Source: Panicum virgatum
Taxonomy: Eukaryota; Streptophyta; Magnoliopsida; Poales; Poaceae
Reading direction: 5' to 3'
Assembly (NCBI RefSeq): GCF_016808335.1
Contig: NC_053153.1
Span: 17,371,033-17,435,032 of the forward strand
Length of the DNA stretch: 64,000 nucleotides
The stretch's first letter is position 1. Every line of letters starts with the position of its first letter. The notes under the pieces are model-generated. The model saw nothing but the letters and a program-made list of their open reading frames with translations. It searched no databases and was not told the origin of the DNA. Below, in pieces: positions 10,201-22,960 of the stretch. Both the position numbers and the translations under genes were made by a program.

Positions 10201-12239
10201 GACAGACACAGTCACCATGCAAGCGGGACACTTGAGTGTTGGGTCGCTCAATCGCTGCTCAGTCGCTGTGACCTGCAAGTGCCCAGCAAAGTTTGGAAGA
10301 TGGAAGTGCAAACGTCGCGACTCGCATCATGCTTGGCGAGTGGTGACGACGGAAGTGGAAACAATTGCGTTGCGGTCTGCGGATTGGATCGAAAGGCAAC
10401 AATCGAGTGCCACGTTTCCTCTTCTGTGGCATATTTGGACTACAGTTTGCTTCGTATTGAACTAAAAAACAACTAAAACAAAACCTACTATATGACTATA
10501 CCGTATATTTTGGGGTTCTTAAAATTTGGAGGCTTTATGCGATTGTACGGACCGCACGGGCCTAAAAACGGGCCTGATTCAAGGCAAGGTAGAGGTGGAT
10601 TTACTGGGTACGCCGGTTAGGCCTCGGCATACCCTGCAAAATCCGGCCAATAGAGGCAGCCCATATGTACTTGCCGCTGATCAGTATTCGTGCCCACCCA
10701 ACTTTTTCGCTTTTGAGTGCTGCTCGCCCACCCTCCAGTGACTGCAAGCGGCAGCATCTGGACTAAACCCTCAGGCTAGCTCAAGTAGCAAAACTGGACG
10801 CGAGGACATCTGTTGATTTGCATGTCCGTTGATTTGCATGCTTCTGTAGATGGGAATGGCAGCATTGGTGCTGGTGATGAAATGACCAGACCACCACCGA
10901 TTGGACTGCATCTGTTATATCAAACTTCTAGACTTATTTTTAAAAGATACAACAACTAGCAATTGTTACTATAGTTGCAAAGTTTGCTAGTTTTCTGATT
11001 TTGAGAAACTGCCAGACACCAGGTCATGTCCAAATTAATCCAAACTAGCCTATCAACCGTGCTCCTGCACGAACTAATATAATTAATATAAAAATAAAGT
11101 TTATAGCTAATGATTAGAATTATCTATCTCACCTTCTCTTTCATCTATTAAATATTTATATTCTAAAATACATAATTATCTAGTTGCAATAGTTTTTGTT
11201 TTACAACACACCTCCATGTGTGTTTGATATATATATTTAATTGAATCATTTGTTTGCGAATTAGTATTCTTATCTCTTCCACCATACATGACGCATATAG
11301 TGGGTAGTATTTTTATATAAACAATAACATAATAATATATTCAAAATGGTAGAAATAGTAATTTAAAATTTTATATTGGTGCACTTTAATATTTTATTAT
11401 AATTATATAATTTAGAGTCATATTTAGAGGTTAGTTTAACTTTTAATAATGATATAATTGGATAATTTGTTTGCAAATTTAGGGGATTATTTTGTATTAT
11501 TTTTATAATGGTATAGATGGGTAATTTATATAAAGATTAGGGGGTTACTTTTGTTTTATAATAGCAGAGGTGAGTAATTTAGATACATGTTTAGTGGGTT
11601 ACATTAGTCTACTTTATAGTGGTAGAGGTGGGTAATTAATTAGAAAAGATAACAAATCCAACAACTATTATGATTAGTTCTATTGGATTCATGACTAGAT
11701 GAATCTGATTTTTGTGAAAATTTCTAGGATACTCTAGAAAATCTAGAGTATCCACCTAGGATCAATAGATGGCATCACGTGGAGGTTTCAAATAAACCTC
11801 TAATTAGTAATAGTAAGATACTCTGCTCAGGTGTAACATACTTTTATAATTTTAATCACATAACTCATTCTTGTGTTCTAGAAAGTGCTTATTCAATTCA
11901 ACCTTATGGCGACCTAGCAGTCATGCTAGCCTCCTCTTGTTCGTTGAGCGATTTTAGATATTAAGAGATCATTTAAATATATCACCATGGTTTCAGTTAT
12001 TTACCCTTGTGTATTAAATTGCTTGGTATTAAACTTTATTTTATCAAATTGTCTACTGTATCTTACCAAATTATTGCCTCGAGCTCCGCAACTTTCTCCA
12101 TCTAGTGTTGCCTTGTGGTCTTCTGTAACTTGGCAATGATTTATGGTTATAATTTAAGGTGCACTGACTTCAAATAGCTCAGAATAAGTAGGGCTCCCGA
12201 CCTCTAATTATTTCTTCGCATACCAAAAACTCAAAATTC
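10201..12239. other. Unassigned intergenic sequence
   Basis: 10.2-10.75 kb is moderately GC-rich with short non-matching open frames. 10.9-12.2 kb is very AT-rich, with a loose repeated theme 'ggggttacttttgtttta' and 'agaggtgggtaattta' around 11.46-11.64 kb. No gene is supported. Confidence 0.55.
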
Positions 12240-12720
12240 ACGTGGGGGTAATCTCCTATACCATGTTTTTTGTGATGTTTTACTCATGCATTTCTAATGT
12301 CACTACTACAAAAATAATTTGTAGAAACATCCCGATTTTGTTTCCAGAGGTGGGTCAAGAATATAATTCGCTCCTAGAAATGGAGCTGGGTACTATACCT
12401 ACCGCACCGCTCCTAGAAAAGCATTTCACCCTTGAAAAAGACGCCTATTTAACTGTGAGAAGCAGGCGCGGGTACCGCACCTGCCCCTACAAATGTGTTT
12501 TATCCACCCATGAAAATCTTTTTCGTAGTAGTGTCACACATATATGTTGTAGCCATGCAAGCGCACGACATTATTTTTGGACAACAAAGAGAGTATTTTA
12601 ATCCTCCATTATGGCATAATTAATAATTTCACTTTTCCTTCTATGAAATGAACCATGCATCGAAAACACAATTCTTAACTCTCACCACAAATCCGGAGCT
12701 TGATAGATGACATGGTAATG
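12240..12720 (+). repeat. Array unit interior, partial copy, split by a short CACTA
   Basis: 'ctatgaaatgaaccatgcat' and the neighbouring 'aactctcaccacaaa' match unit interiors at about 1490-1545 and 24.33-24.38 kb. The left part 'catgcatttct' matches about 1400. The 233-bp CACTA at 12301 sits between these matches. Confidence 0.6.
12301..12533. mobile_element. 233-bp CACTA-type MITE
   Basis: The left terminus is CACTACTACAAAAATAATTT and the right terminus is the inverse (TTTTTCGTAGTAGTG). It encodes nothing. The flanking triplets differ (TGT and TCA), so the TSD is lost or the boundary is off by a few bases. Confidence 0.8.
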
Positions 12721-13054
12721 TCGATCAAGGTTTCTCTACGACAGTTGGCAATAATGCCCTGTATTACCATGTGAATAATTATTGATACAAGTACATCGCC
12801 ATATCTGCTAAAATTTTAATAACCAGTCTACTTTGTTCCTTGTTTCTCCATTATAGTCAGCTTTTAGGCGGTTAAGAGTCATTATGTACGACAAAGGATA
12901 AGAAAACGTAACCAATATCAATATCATAATACCAAAAACTACATGAGGGAACACAAAGATAACAAAAGAAGATCAGATACAGATGCTATGGGTGTAAGCA
13001 GGACCGTAATGTTTTCCTCGCGACTCTAGTAATATCTATAAATATAACTGGGTG

Positions 13055-13327
13055 TTTGATGAAAGCAGTCTCAACAACAAATCCAGGTACATTACCCATA
13101 TAGTCATTTATTTATTGCATCCATTCATGATAAGCCAAAATTACCGTAGACTGCACTTCATACAATTCATTGGTTGATGCTCCTGACCGTGCAAGGCGGT
13201 TGAATGTGCATGCTCTGATCAGTCTCTTATGTAGATATATATAGGCACACTTCATCTCTCTTAGTTTCCTCGTAAAACGCACACACATGGAAAATGTACT
13301 ACTCCAGGGCTTCAACTACAAGCTACT
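13055..13327 (+). repeat. Array unit, A module (copy 4), left part
   Basis: It carries 'gatgaaagcagtctcaacaa', 'acaattcattggttgatgct', 'ctctgatcagtctcttatg', 'cctcgtaaaacgcacacac' and 'ccagggcttcaac'. It is interrupted at 13328 by the large CACTA. The continuation 'gggagtaggaggcaccggga' appears at 23837, directly after the element. Confidence 0.75.
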
Positions 13328-13343
13328 CACTACTACAGAAATG

Positions 13344-13502
13344 CTGATTTGTTCCGGTTGGGAAACTCCTGTTGTCTCGATTTCCCAACCGGGAACGCCA
13401 GGCCGGGAAAAAAAGGGATGCCTTTTTGTCCCGGGTCTGGCAACCGGGACAAAAAGCACTCTTTTGTCCCCGTTGGTGTTACCAACCGGGACAAAAGGTC
13501 CA
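13344..13502. repeat. Left subterminal repeat array of the CACTA
   Basis: Alternating copies of 'gttccggttggg', 'cccaaccggga', 'caaccgggacaaaa' and 'accaaccgggacaaaagg' in both orientations. Every frame through these repeats is open by composition only, not a gene. Confidence 0.85.
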
Positions 13503-13784
13503 TTTTTTTCTTGTTTCTCTTTTCTCAATTATTTTTCTATTTCAATTATACTTTTACATTTCAATTAAACTTATGTTTTGGAATTCAGTGTGTAAGATCT
13601 CCACTAATATATACATATATATATAGTTAATTATATAATATTTGTCCTAGATAGTTTCCATATATATACACACACACACACATATATTATTGGAGGGCTT
13701 AAATATATAATAAATACATACTCATAAATAGAAATATAATACATACACACACATATATATTTACATAGGTATATTCGTTCTTAA

Positions 13785-16700
13785 TTATATATATACGCGT
13801 ATATTATCATATTTGTTGCGATCGTCAATGTGAGATTGCCCATCATCGTAGAATTCGCCTTTTGGATCGAGCACTTGCTCAACAATAAATCCGGACAATT
13901 GTTTTTGAATCGCCATAATCTTTTCCTCCGGTATGAGTTTATTGCGCATCTCCTCGACCTATGGAAAAGGAGGATAATTAATTTCGACTAATTAAAATAT
14001 GAGTTCAAACATTAACAAGTTTTTTACTTACTTCCTCCTCCCAATCTGCCAAGGCCTTTGGAGGACCTACCAGACCATGGATGTTCTCGCATACATAGTA
14101 TGCACATAAATTAGTGTCTTGTTTCTGCCTCATACACTTTAAGAGAGAAGAAATTATCAGGTATTTACATGAATATATAATAAAACTAATGAAATGTGCA
14201 ACGAATCATCCAAGTGCGTACCGCAAAATCTGTCTTGATCTTTAATTCCTTGTCCAATTTGCCTGGATGATTTTTAGCGACTTGTTTCCAAACCCTGTGC
14301 ATGATTAGAACAATTATAGTCAAGTAACAACGTGATTCAAATTATCGGTCATCGACGGAGTAGTGGTAGAATTACTTTTTTATCATATTAAGAAGATCTT
14401 CGTATTGTTCTGGATTTCTGCTCAATGAGTCCATATCCACGAGTAGGCTCTTCTAGGGAATTATGACAATTAGGACCCAGTGTTCACTGCAAGATTATAC
14501 GGAGGCAGTTCTTAATAGTTAAGATTTAAACAATTCGATTACAGAATAGAAAGAGTTAGACGGAAGGAATCACTCACGCAAAGTTGTAAGGAAACAATAT
14601 CATTTGCTTGTTGTGATGAATGCTTATGTACTTGAACAAGTTTTGGAATATCTCATCAGAATTATCGCGTAGAAGCCTCCAATTACAAGTATTTGGGTCA
14701 ATGAAGCCGAGGTGAGAGTATCCCTTTCTCCTGCAAGTTTGTATCTCCATTCTATATGATACCGAATAAATCAAGGGATCAGTATGTTGAGATCATGCAA
14801 AACAATACGTAAGGAGAGTAAAATACTTACAGAACCCACAAGCCGACCATAGAGATGTCGAGGTCCTCCTGATGGAATAGTTGGTAAACTTCTTCCTAGT
14901 TTATCCATATAATGGCCTCCCCCCGTAAGAAATCATCATCTTTAATCTTTGCACCCTGCATGAAGATGCAATCGGCCATCGCACGCATGTAGTGCTGGTG
15001 CAGCTTATACATTTGTGTTGGAAGCACGGACACTACTTCGGGGGGTACAAGAGATTTGTCCAGCTCATACGTCCATTTGACGAGCACATCGGCCTTTGGA
15101 ATATCTTCTCCCCCTGCAATCTGAACCGCCGTCAGGTTTGATTCTTTCAAAAATGTAACAAAGTCTTGTTGTTGCGTCGTCTGTCCAACTACGAGAGGCT
15201 CTATTGATTGTTTCTTTTGGGCTCCGAGCTGTGGAACGTCGGATGACGACGACTTTGATTGTCTCTTCTTTTTCTCAGTAGTTTTGATAATTGTGCGGTC
15301 ATAGTCTGAAGGGGGATCTCTCGGAATGAATTTTCTCTTATTTGCTTCCCACATTCCCTTAAAAAATTTCAAATCTCCTGGATTTATCACTTTCTCGGGC
15401 TCCGGCTTCAGCTTCGGCTTGAAGTGCTCTTTAACTCTTTCAGTAGTCCTCTGATTGCATTCTTCAATACTCAGGTCCCAGGGTTTAATAGGAGCCTCCT
15501 TGGTTTTTTCTTCTTTTCCTTCTTCTTTGAAGGCTCCTTAGCCGGTGCAGCTACCTTCTTTGCCGGCGGCTTTATCTGCTTCTTTGCCAGCGGCGGACAG
15601 GGTGACCATGGAGGCGACGGTGACGCTTGAGTATTCATCGGCGCATGAGATGATGGTGATGGAGAATGTGCCGGTGAACCTTGCCGAGACCGTGCTACCC
15701 TTGGGGAGTTTTGCGGAGATGACGGCCTTGGAGAGGCATGCTAAGATGCCGGTCTTGGTGTTCGATCATCCGACTTTAGGGCAATGTAGTGCTTATCCCA
15801 TAGGATGTAGCCATGAATGGCTTCTACTAGTGTCCTCTCCCATCACCTCCAGGAATATCAAGCTCGAGCGTCTCCCAACTCTGGCACATATGCTCCACGC
15901 CAACTCTTGTATATCCTGCCGGAATTTGCTGCCCGTGGTACACATCGCCTGGTTGGGTTGGCATGGCGGTACCGTACGCAACAGTGAACATTAAGTTCTT
16001 AATGGCAGTCTGCAGGTCACAAGGTGTCTGCTGGGTGATCTCATCCACTGGAAATCACTGCGGGGCCGTCGCTTCAACTGTGGCCTGGATCCCCGTTGGC
16101 TCGACTGCGACGTCTGTGGAAGCGCAGCTGCTTTTCCGCTGAGATAGATGGTCGGCTGCGACATTAGGCTCTGGAGGCACCGGTTGTGCTTGCTATAGCT
16201 GGCTCATTGCTATGGCCACTTGGCATTGAACCTCTTCCTCCAGTCTTTGATCGTGTGACATGAGCCGTTCCTCTAGCCTTTGCAAGTGCTCCTGCTCATC
16301 ATTCTTTCTTCTTTGCCGGCTTCTATATGATTCAATGTAATCCCTGAACCCATACTTCCACGGAACCACGCCTTTGCCTCTTGTGTGGCCCGGATGCTCT
16401 GGATTCCCAAGGGCGTAAGTCAGCTCGTCCCTCTCTCTATCCGGCTGGAATGTTCCCTCGGCCGCTGCTTGTATGGCCTCCTATAGTCTTTGGGCTGCTA
16501 GCTGGATGTTTGGCCCATAGATGCAGGCTCCATTCAATGGGTCCAAGATTCCCCCGTGACCATAAAACCAGGTCCTTGACCTTTCAGGCCAGTTCATGGT
16601 AGCAGGTTGGATGTCTCTGTTAAGTAGATCCTGCTCCATCTTCTCCCATTTGGGTATTGCAAGCTTGTAGCCTCCTTGGCCTAGAGTGTGATGGTACACT

Positions 16701-17417
16701 TTCTTCGAGGCGTTGTCTTTGGCCTTCTGCATCTTCTGTAGCCCAAGCTCTGAAGACTTGTATTGCACAAATGCATCCCAGTGACCCCTGAGCTTTTCGA
16801 GCTCGCCGGTAAACACGGGCGTGGTCCCGGTCTTGAAATATTTCTTCGTCAAAGTTTTCTTGAATGATTGCAGGGCCATCTTGCTCAGGGTCCAGCGCTT
16901 GCATATCTCTTCGGATTCAGCTGGAACCGTGAAGTTTTTCTTAAGCTCCTGCCAGCACCATTCTTTTTCTCTTTCGGGTACCGCATCCCATTCGTCGCTT
17001 GGATTGGAAGCTTTCCATAGCCTGAAGCTAATCGGGATGTGGTCCCGGACAATACTTCCGGATTATAATGAACCACACTTCCAGTTTTTTTGTCGGGCCT
17101 CACTTCGTCTTTTTCTGCTGCGACGATGATCCAGATGGCTATAAAAAAACATTCATAGTATTCATATAGATTCAGATGAAAATATGATTTTCAATACAAG
17201 TATGTATAGTTGTGATATGTACATTAGCACTTTGTTCACCAGCAGTGTCATCCTGAAAAGATGGTGTCTCAATTCCGTCATCGGACATATTCAAATATAT
17301 GTCGGTATTGCAGCCATCATCAGCTTGTTCAGGGGCATCTTCTTGACCTTCGGCAACCATATTCATCAGGAACTGTTCGTCTTCCACGTCTGTGTGTCGC
17401 GGGTCCATCGTAATTAA
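13785..17417 (-). pseudogene. CACTA second gene: Transposase_24-like plus Ulp1-like cysteine protease
   Basis: It begins near 17408 with MDPRHTDVEDEQFLMNMV, typical of this class. A middle region (16879-16481) with KYFKTGTTPVFTGELEKL and SRTWFYGHGG is the Transposase_24-type domain. The C-terminal part is a Ulp1-like protease read over several GT/AG introns. FPYNF joins EHWVL across intron 14577-14487 (catalytic His); VDMDSLS carries the Asp; RQKQDTNLCAYYVCENI carries the Gln and Cys. The frame ends at TAA 13785-13787. Decay: an in-frame TAG at 14453-14455 between His and Asp, and further stops and frame changes near 16200, 16060 and 16900-17100. The family role is a presumed DNA-binding or accessory transposition protein. 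Confidence 0.8.
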
Positions 17418-17472
17418 AATATGAATACAAATAAAACCTTTAAGAAAATTCTCTAAATAATCCACATATTTA

Positions 17473-17640
17473 GATCGGTAACGATCGGAAACTATCGGAA
17501 ACGATCGGAAACGATTCGGTCGGTATCGGTAACGATCGGAAACTATCGGAAACGATTCGGTCGGTATCTGTAACGATCGAAAACTATAGGAAACGATTCG
17601 GTCGGGATTGGTAACGATCGGAAACTATTGGAAACATTTG
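17473..17640. repeat. Minisatellite inside the CACTA (GATCGGAAAC words)
   Basis: About three repeats of a ~55-bp unit built from 'cggtaacgatcggaaactat' and 'cggaaacgattcggtcgg', just upstream of the second gene's start. Confidence 0.85.
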
Positions 17641-17744
17641 TGTGTTAGCGCGAGTTTGCGAGCTCGAGAAGTATTATAAATGACATAATTAAATAATAAA
17701 TACATGATACATTAAATAATAAATACATGATACATTAAAATTGA

Positions 17745-17910
17745 ATTCTAATAATATATCCAAAATTGAATTCTAATAATATTTCCATAATTAAATTCTA
17801 ATAATATATCCAAAATTGAATTCTAATAATATTTCCATAATTGAATTCTACTAATATATCTATAATTGAATTCTAATAATATATCCAAAATTTAATTCTA
17901 AAAATATTTG
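17745..17910. repeat. AT-rich minisatellite inside the CACTA
   Basis: Repeated words 'aattgaattctaataatat' followed alternately by 'atccaaa' or 'ttccata', about four copies. Confidence 0.85.
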
Positions 17911-17989
17911 CACAAAATTTACACCTAATTCTAATAATTGAATTATACTTAATATATAATAAATAAAATTAACACCTAATTCACTAAAA

Positions 17990-18240
17990 TTTGCACAAAA
18001 TTTAGGGTTTGGGGGCCGGGGTGGCGGCGGCCCATGGTCGGCACCGTTTTCACCTAATGCAGCTCGGGGCGAGGTCGGGACGGCGAGCTCGGGGCGGCGC
18101 ACGGGCGAGGCGGAGGTCGAGGACGACGACGGCGCAAGCGGCGCGTCGGTGGATGACGGGCGCGAGCGGGGAGGAGGGACGACGTCGGCGCTAGGGGTGG
18201 GGGCTCGGGGTGGCGGAGACAAATTTTTTCAAACTCTTGC
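17990..18240. other. GC-rich spacer between the two CACTA genes
   Basis: An abrupt GC-rich island in AT-rich surroundings. On the minus strand it reads as a Pro/Ser/Ala-rich low-complexity frame (18222-17860) with no conserved motif. It may be a captured 5' gene piece; I do not assign a function. Confidence 0.35.
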
Positions 18241-18580
18241 TTTTCGACAGAAAGTGGATTCTATCATGATATTTAACATTTAAAAAGTGAATTTTACATA
18301 AAATTAAGCAATTTCATGATATTAATGAGTATTGTGTGAGTTTGTGAGATAGTGTGTGTGTTAGTGAGATTGTGTGTGTTAGTGAGAGAGTATAGTGTGT
18401 TAATTTGAATGTAATTTCATGAAATAAATAAAATTAGTTGAGTAATCCATATTATTGTTTGAAAATTATACTGGAGTCGGATAATTAAGTGAGAATTATA
18501 AAAAATGATAATGGTACAGTACATATATAATAAAAGTATTCGAATTGTCATTACTTTTGTATATAATAATAGAAATTGAT

Positions 18581-21500
18581 TCAAGTACATGAAAGATTAG
18601 CGGTAACAGACTTTCTCTTGACAAATGTCCCTTGATTATGATCACGGCGCAAGTATGGAGCATCATCATTGGCTAGCAGGATGTATGGATCAGCATTTAC
18701 TTCGAAAGATGGAATGGCAACAAAGTTATTATATTCTTCTGACAAGTCTGTCTTGTCCTCCACTCCAACGATGTTTCTCTTCCCTGATAGAACTAGCTCA
18801 TGATCCTTTTGCTTGTTTATTCCCTTCTTTGCCTTGCTAGACATGTCTTTAATGTAGAAAAGCTGAGCGACATCCCGTGCTAGGATAAACGGCTCGTCTC
18901 TATATCCAAGATTGTTGAGATCAACTATTGTCATCCCATACTCATCTTTTGTTACCCCTCCTCTAGATAGCTTAACCCATTGGCAACGAAATAGAGGCAC
19001 TTTGAAATTGGGACCATAATCCAGCTCACATATCTCTTCAATGTAGCCATAATATGTGCCCTTTTTTCCATTATTGTCCGTGGCATCCATACGAACACTG
19101 CTGTTTTGGTTGGTACTCTTTTTATCTTGGGCTATCGTATAAAATGTGTTTCCATTTACCTCGTACCCTTGGTATGTTAAGATATTTCAAGATGGTCCCC
19201 TAGCCAATAAGAACAGTTGTTCACTTATATCCATGTTATGCATTAGATGCTTCCGCAACCAGCTGCCGAAAGTGTTCATGTGCTCACGTGTAATCCATGC
19301 CTCAGACTTTTCCGGGAATTCGGAGAGCAGAATTTTCTTGTGTTCCTCGATATACGGGTCAACCAAAGATGATTGTTGAAGAACCGCATAATGCGCTTTC
19401 TTAAATGAAAAATCATCTGTGCAGACATAAGATTTCTTTCCTAATTTACCCTTTCCAGTTAGTCTCCCCTCATATCGCGATTCAGGGACCCCAATCGGTT
19501 TAAGGTCATCAATAAAGTCAACACAAAAGTCAATGACCTCCTCAGTTCCGTAGGCACTAGCGATGCTTCCTTCTGGACGAGCTCGATTACGAACACATTT
19601 CTTGAGTACCCCCATAAACCTTTCGAATGGGAATATGTTGTGTAGAAATACTAGTCCGAGGATATCAATCTCTTTCACAAGTTGCACTAGAAGATGTGTC
19701 ATGATGTTGAAGAAAGATGGTGAAAATATCAGCCCAAAGCCAACAAGGCATTGCACCCCATCGTTTTGTAGCTTTATCAAATTATCCGGGACAATTACCT
19801 TCTGAGAAACTGCGTTGAGGAGGCACATTGCTTCACGATGGTTAACCGGACGTTATTAGGCAGAATCCCCCGCAGCACAACCGGAAGAAGTTCGGTCATA
19901 AGCACGTGGCAGTCATGGGACTTGAGATTTGTAAATTTCTTCTCTGCCAAATTTAAGATTCCTTTTATATTGGATGAGTATCAAGATGGAACCTTTATAC
20001 TGCTCAAGCAGTCAAACATGGTTTCCTTCTCTTCCTTGCTAAAAGTATAGCTGGCAAGACTTAAGTATTCTCGTCCATTATCTCGCTGTTGTGGATGTAA
20101 GGCATCTCGTTCTTCCATACGTTGCAATTCTTGACGTGCTTCTACTATATCTTTTGTCTTTCCGTAAACTCCTCAGAATGCTATCAGGTTAACGCAAAGA
20201 TTCTTCGTGAGGTGCATCACATCAATTGCATGACGAACATTTAAGACTTCCCAATACGGTAGCTCCCAAAATATAGATTTCTTCTTCCACATGGGCGCCA
20301 TTCCGTTTTTGTTCGAAACAGGTTGGCTATCAGGTCCCTTTCCAAAAATAACTTCTAGATCTTTTACCATGTTGAAGACGTCTTTACCACTAGGGTGCAT
20401 CGGTTTTGTTCGGTGGTCCGCTTGGCCTTTGAAATGCTTGCGATTCTTTCGTACCACATGCCTGATGGGAAGAAACCGATGATGACCCATGTATACAACC
20501 TTCTTATAGTGAGTCAACCATATATTATCGGTATCATCTAAACAGTGTGTGCATGCTTTATATCCCTTGTTCGAATGTCCTGACACGTTACTAAGAGCAG
20601 GCCAGTCATTGATCGTTACGAACAGCAATTCTCGTAGGTTGAAGTTTTCATGTTTGTATTCATCCCACATCCGTACACCTTCATCGCCCCAGAGCAATAA
20701 GAGTTCTTCGACCAATGGTCTTAGATACACATCAATGTCATTTTCGGGCTGTTTTGGGCCCGGGATAAGCACTGGCATCATCATGAACTTCCGTTTCATG
20801 CAGAGCCATGGTGGAAGATTGTACATACAAAAAGTCACAGGCCAAGTGCTATGACCACTGCTCATCTCACCAAAAGGATTCATGCCATCCGTACTCAAAC
20901 CAAACCTTATGTTTCTCGCATCCAAATCAAATTCAGGATACGTTCTATCTATTTTTCTCCACTGCGACCCATCAGCGGGGTGTCTCAACATCGAGTCTTG
21001 CTTGTGTTCCTCTGTGCCATCGCATCAACTTAGCATTATCTTTATTTCTAAACAGACGCTTCAAACGTGGTATTATAGGCGAATATCACATGACCTTCGC
21101 AGGAACTCTCTTCTGGGGAGGCTCCCCCTCGACATCGCTAGGATCATCTTTTCTAATCTTGTAACGCAATGCACTGCATACGGGACATGCATCCAAATTC
21201 TCGTACTGGCCTCGGTAGAGGATGCAGTCGTTGGGACATGCATGTATCTTTTGCACTTCCAATCCTAGAGGGCAAACAAGTGGTTTGGCTTCATACGTTG
21301 TGGCAGGCAATTCGTTGTCCTTAGGAAGCATTTTTTTAACAAGTTTGAGTAATTCACCAAATTCCTTGTCGGATACACCATTTGTCGCCTTCCAATGGAG
21401 CAACTCTAAGGTGGTGCCAAGTTTCTTCAATCCATTTTGACAATCTGGGTACAACAACTTACGGTGGTCCTCTAACATCTTCTGGAACTTCAACCTCTCC

Positions 21501-21916
21501 GTTTCACTCTCACAGTCTGCCTGCACATTGTGCAATGTCTGCCCCAGATCGTCGCTGGGATCATTTTCTGCTACATCTACTTCGGGCTCTTCCATGGGAA
21601 TATCGTCATCAAATGCACCGAACCCAGCATTCCCGGAAAAGTGATCGTCAAAATCTTCTTCTTCATTGTCTTCCATGGTAACCCCCTGTTCTCCGTGCTT
21701 CGTCCAACAAACATACTTCTCCATGAAACCATTTGCGAAAATGTGGCTGTGTAGGATTCTTGAAGATGAGTAATCCTTGTTGTTGTTGCAATGAACACAC
21801 GGGCAGCACATAAAACTATTCTGCTTGTTTGCCTCAGCCACAGATAAAAAATAATGCAGGCCTTCAATGAATTCGTTCGAACGTCGGTTAGCATTGTACA
21901 TCCATTGCCGGTCCAT
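18581..21916 (-). pseudogene. TNP2-type CACTA transposase, interrupted
   Basis: Starting at MDRQWMYNANRRSNEFIEGL (21916), it shows the transposase-associated N domain with cysteines CCPCVHC, then the TNP2 core. Core words include ADGSQWRKIDRTYPEFD, FGLSTDGMNPFG, ACTHCLDDT, GHHRFLPIRH and DVMHLTKNLC, and then KKCVRNRARPEGSIASAYGT in the C-terminal half. It ends at 18581. The order matches the family over about 1,050 residues. Visible breaks: TGA at 21086-21088 and another at 19187-19189, both where the family has Trp; TGA at 20173-20175; frame shifts near 21010 and 19830. No intact protein can be made. Confidence 0.92.
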
Positions 21917-22138
21917 CTACATTTTAAAGAAATCGATTTGAATTCTTTACACGTATCGAATAAATAAAATATATCAAACCTAAATTAAACTAAATGTAAC
22001 ATAATATGAATAATTAAAAGATCTGCAATATCCATCATATATCTTGATTAATTAAAAGGAGTACTTAATCCATTACAGAACTTAACAAAGGAGTACTCAA
22101 CATGAAACTTAAAAATTCGGACAACAACACATAGGTTT

Positions 22139-22444
22139 TCAACCGTCCTTGCGTGGGAACACATAATGCTCTAACGGATTTCTTGCTGGCGCAGAAGAAG
22201 ATGGTGGAGCTGAAACCTCCGAGTTTGGTGGTGACGAATCGTAATGCCGCAATAAATTCTCAAGATCAAACGGAGGTTCCTCGCCCCTTGCCACACATTC
22301 TCTATATTCTTTTTCCAAATAACGGAGCGGTGCCCTATGAAAAGCACTAGGTTTCTTGAACCGACGACCTAGAGTTGTGCCCTTCTCTCCAGAAGGACAA
22401 CGATCACCCCCACTGGCGCCACTCCCTCCAGCTGCTGAAGCCAT
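22139..22444 (-). CDS. Small ORF upstream of TNP2 in the CACTA, 101 aa, unknown
   Basis: An uninterrupted frame starting MASAAGGSGASGGDR, with a basic middle (GRRFKKPSAF) and acidic/Ser-Pro-rich end. It lies ~220 bp upstream of TNP2 on the same strand. It could be a separate element-encoded protein or a first exon of a longer transcript. I do not recognise a domain. Confidence 0.35.
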   Translation of the reverse strand: MASAAGGSGASGGDRCPSGEKGTTLGRRFKKPSAFHRAPLRYLEKEYRECVARGEEPPFDLENLLRHYDSSPPNSEVSAPPSSSAPARNPLEHYVFPRKDG

Positions 22445-22837
22445 ATTTTACTGGAAAATACCTTTATTTTTCACAAAAATATAAATTCTTACCATTACAA
22501 TGCAAATATTATTTACTATTACAATTACAATGATCAGATTAATAACTCTTGCAAATAACAATAAAATCATATAAAAAATACGAAATATCTATAACTCCTA
22601 ATTATTTTGACACCCTTCAGTTCCAGGAGAACACCCTTTTCAATATCCAGAAACCCTCTAGAAGAAAAAATAAACTTTATTTCAGAAAATGTATATGTCG
22701 GTAACCTCGACCCTGCGGTGATGACACTACCTTTCGGGGGGACATGGTGCTATATAAGTACATCACCAATAGGCCAGTCGCAACACCAACATTTACGGTT
22801 GATAGGAACACAGCACTTGGCATAGGCAGTATGCTCG

Positions 22838-22960
22838 TTGATATGCTCTCAGTGCAACAACGGCCACGCTGACTGTGCCAAATGCTGTGTTCATATTAAC
22901 CGCAAGTGCTGGTTTTGCGACCAGCCCATTGGTGACGTCCTTATAACGCATCGTGTATCC
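22838..22960 (+). pseudogene. RING-finger fragment resembling SINA-type E3 ligases, captured in the CACTA
   Basis: The plus frame reads CSQCNNGHADCAKC followed by CWFCDQPIGD. This Cys/His spacing (C-x4-GH-x2-C-x2-C ... C-x2-C) fits the second half of a SIAH/SINA RING. It runs opposite to the element's own genes and lacks the rest of the RING, the SIAH zinc finger and the TRAF-like domain. It is most easily read as a host gene piece acquired by the transposon. The match is short (about 35 residues). Confidence 0.5.

Noticed and set aside
13287..13630. Frames reading through CACTA subterminal repeats, left end
   Set aside because: They consist of translated 'ccaaccgggacaaaag' repeats.
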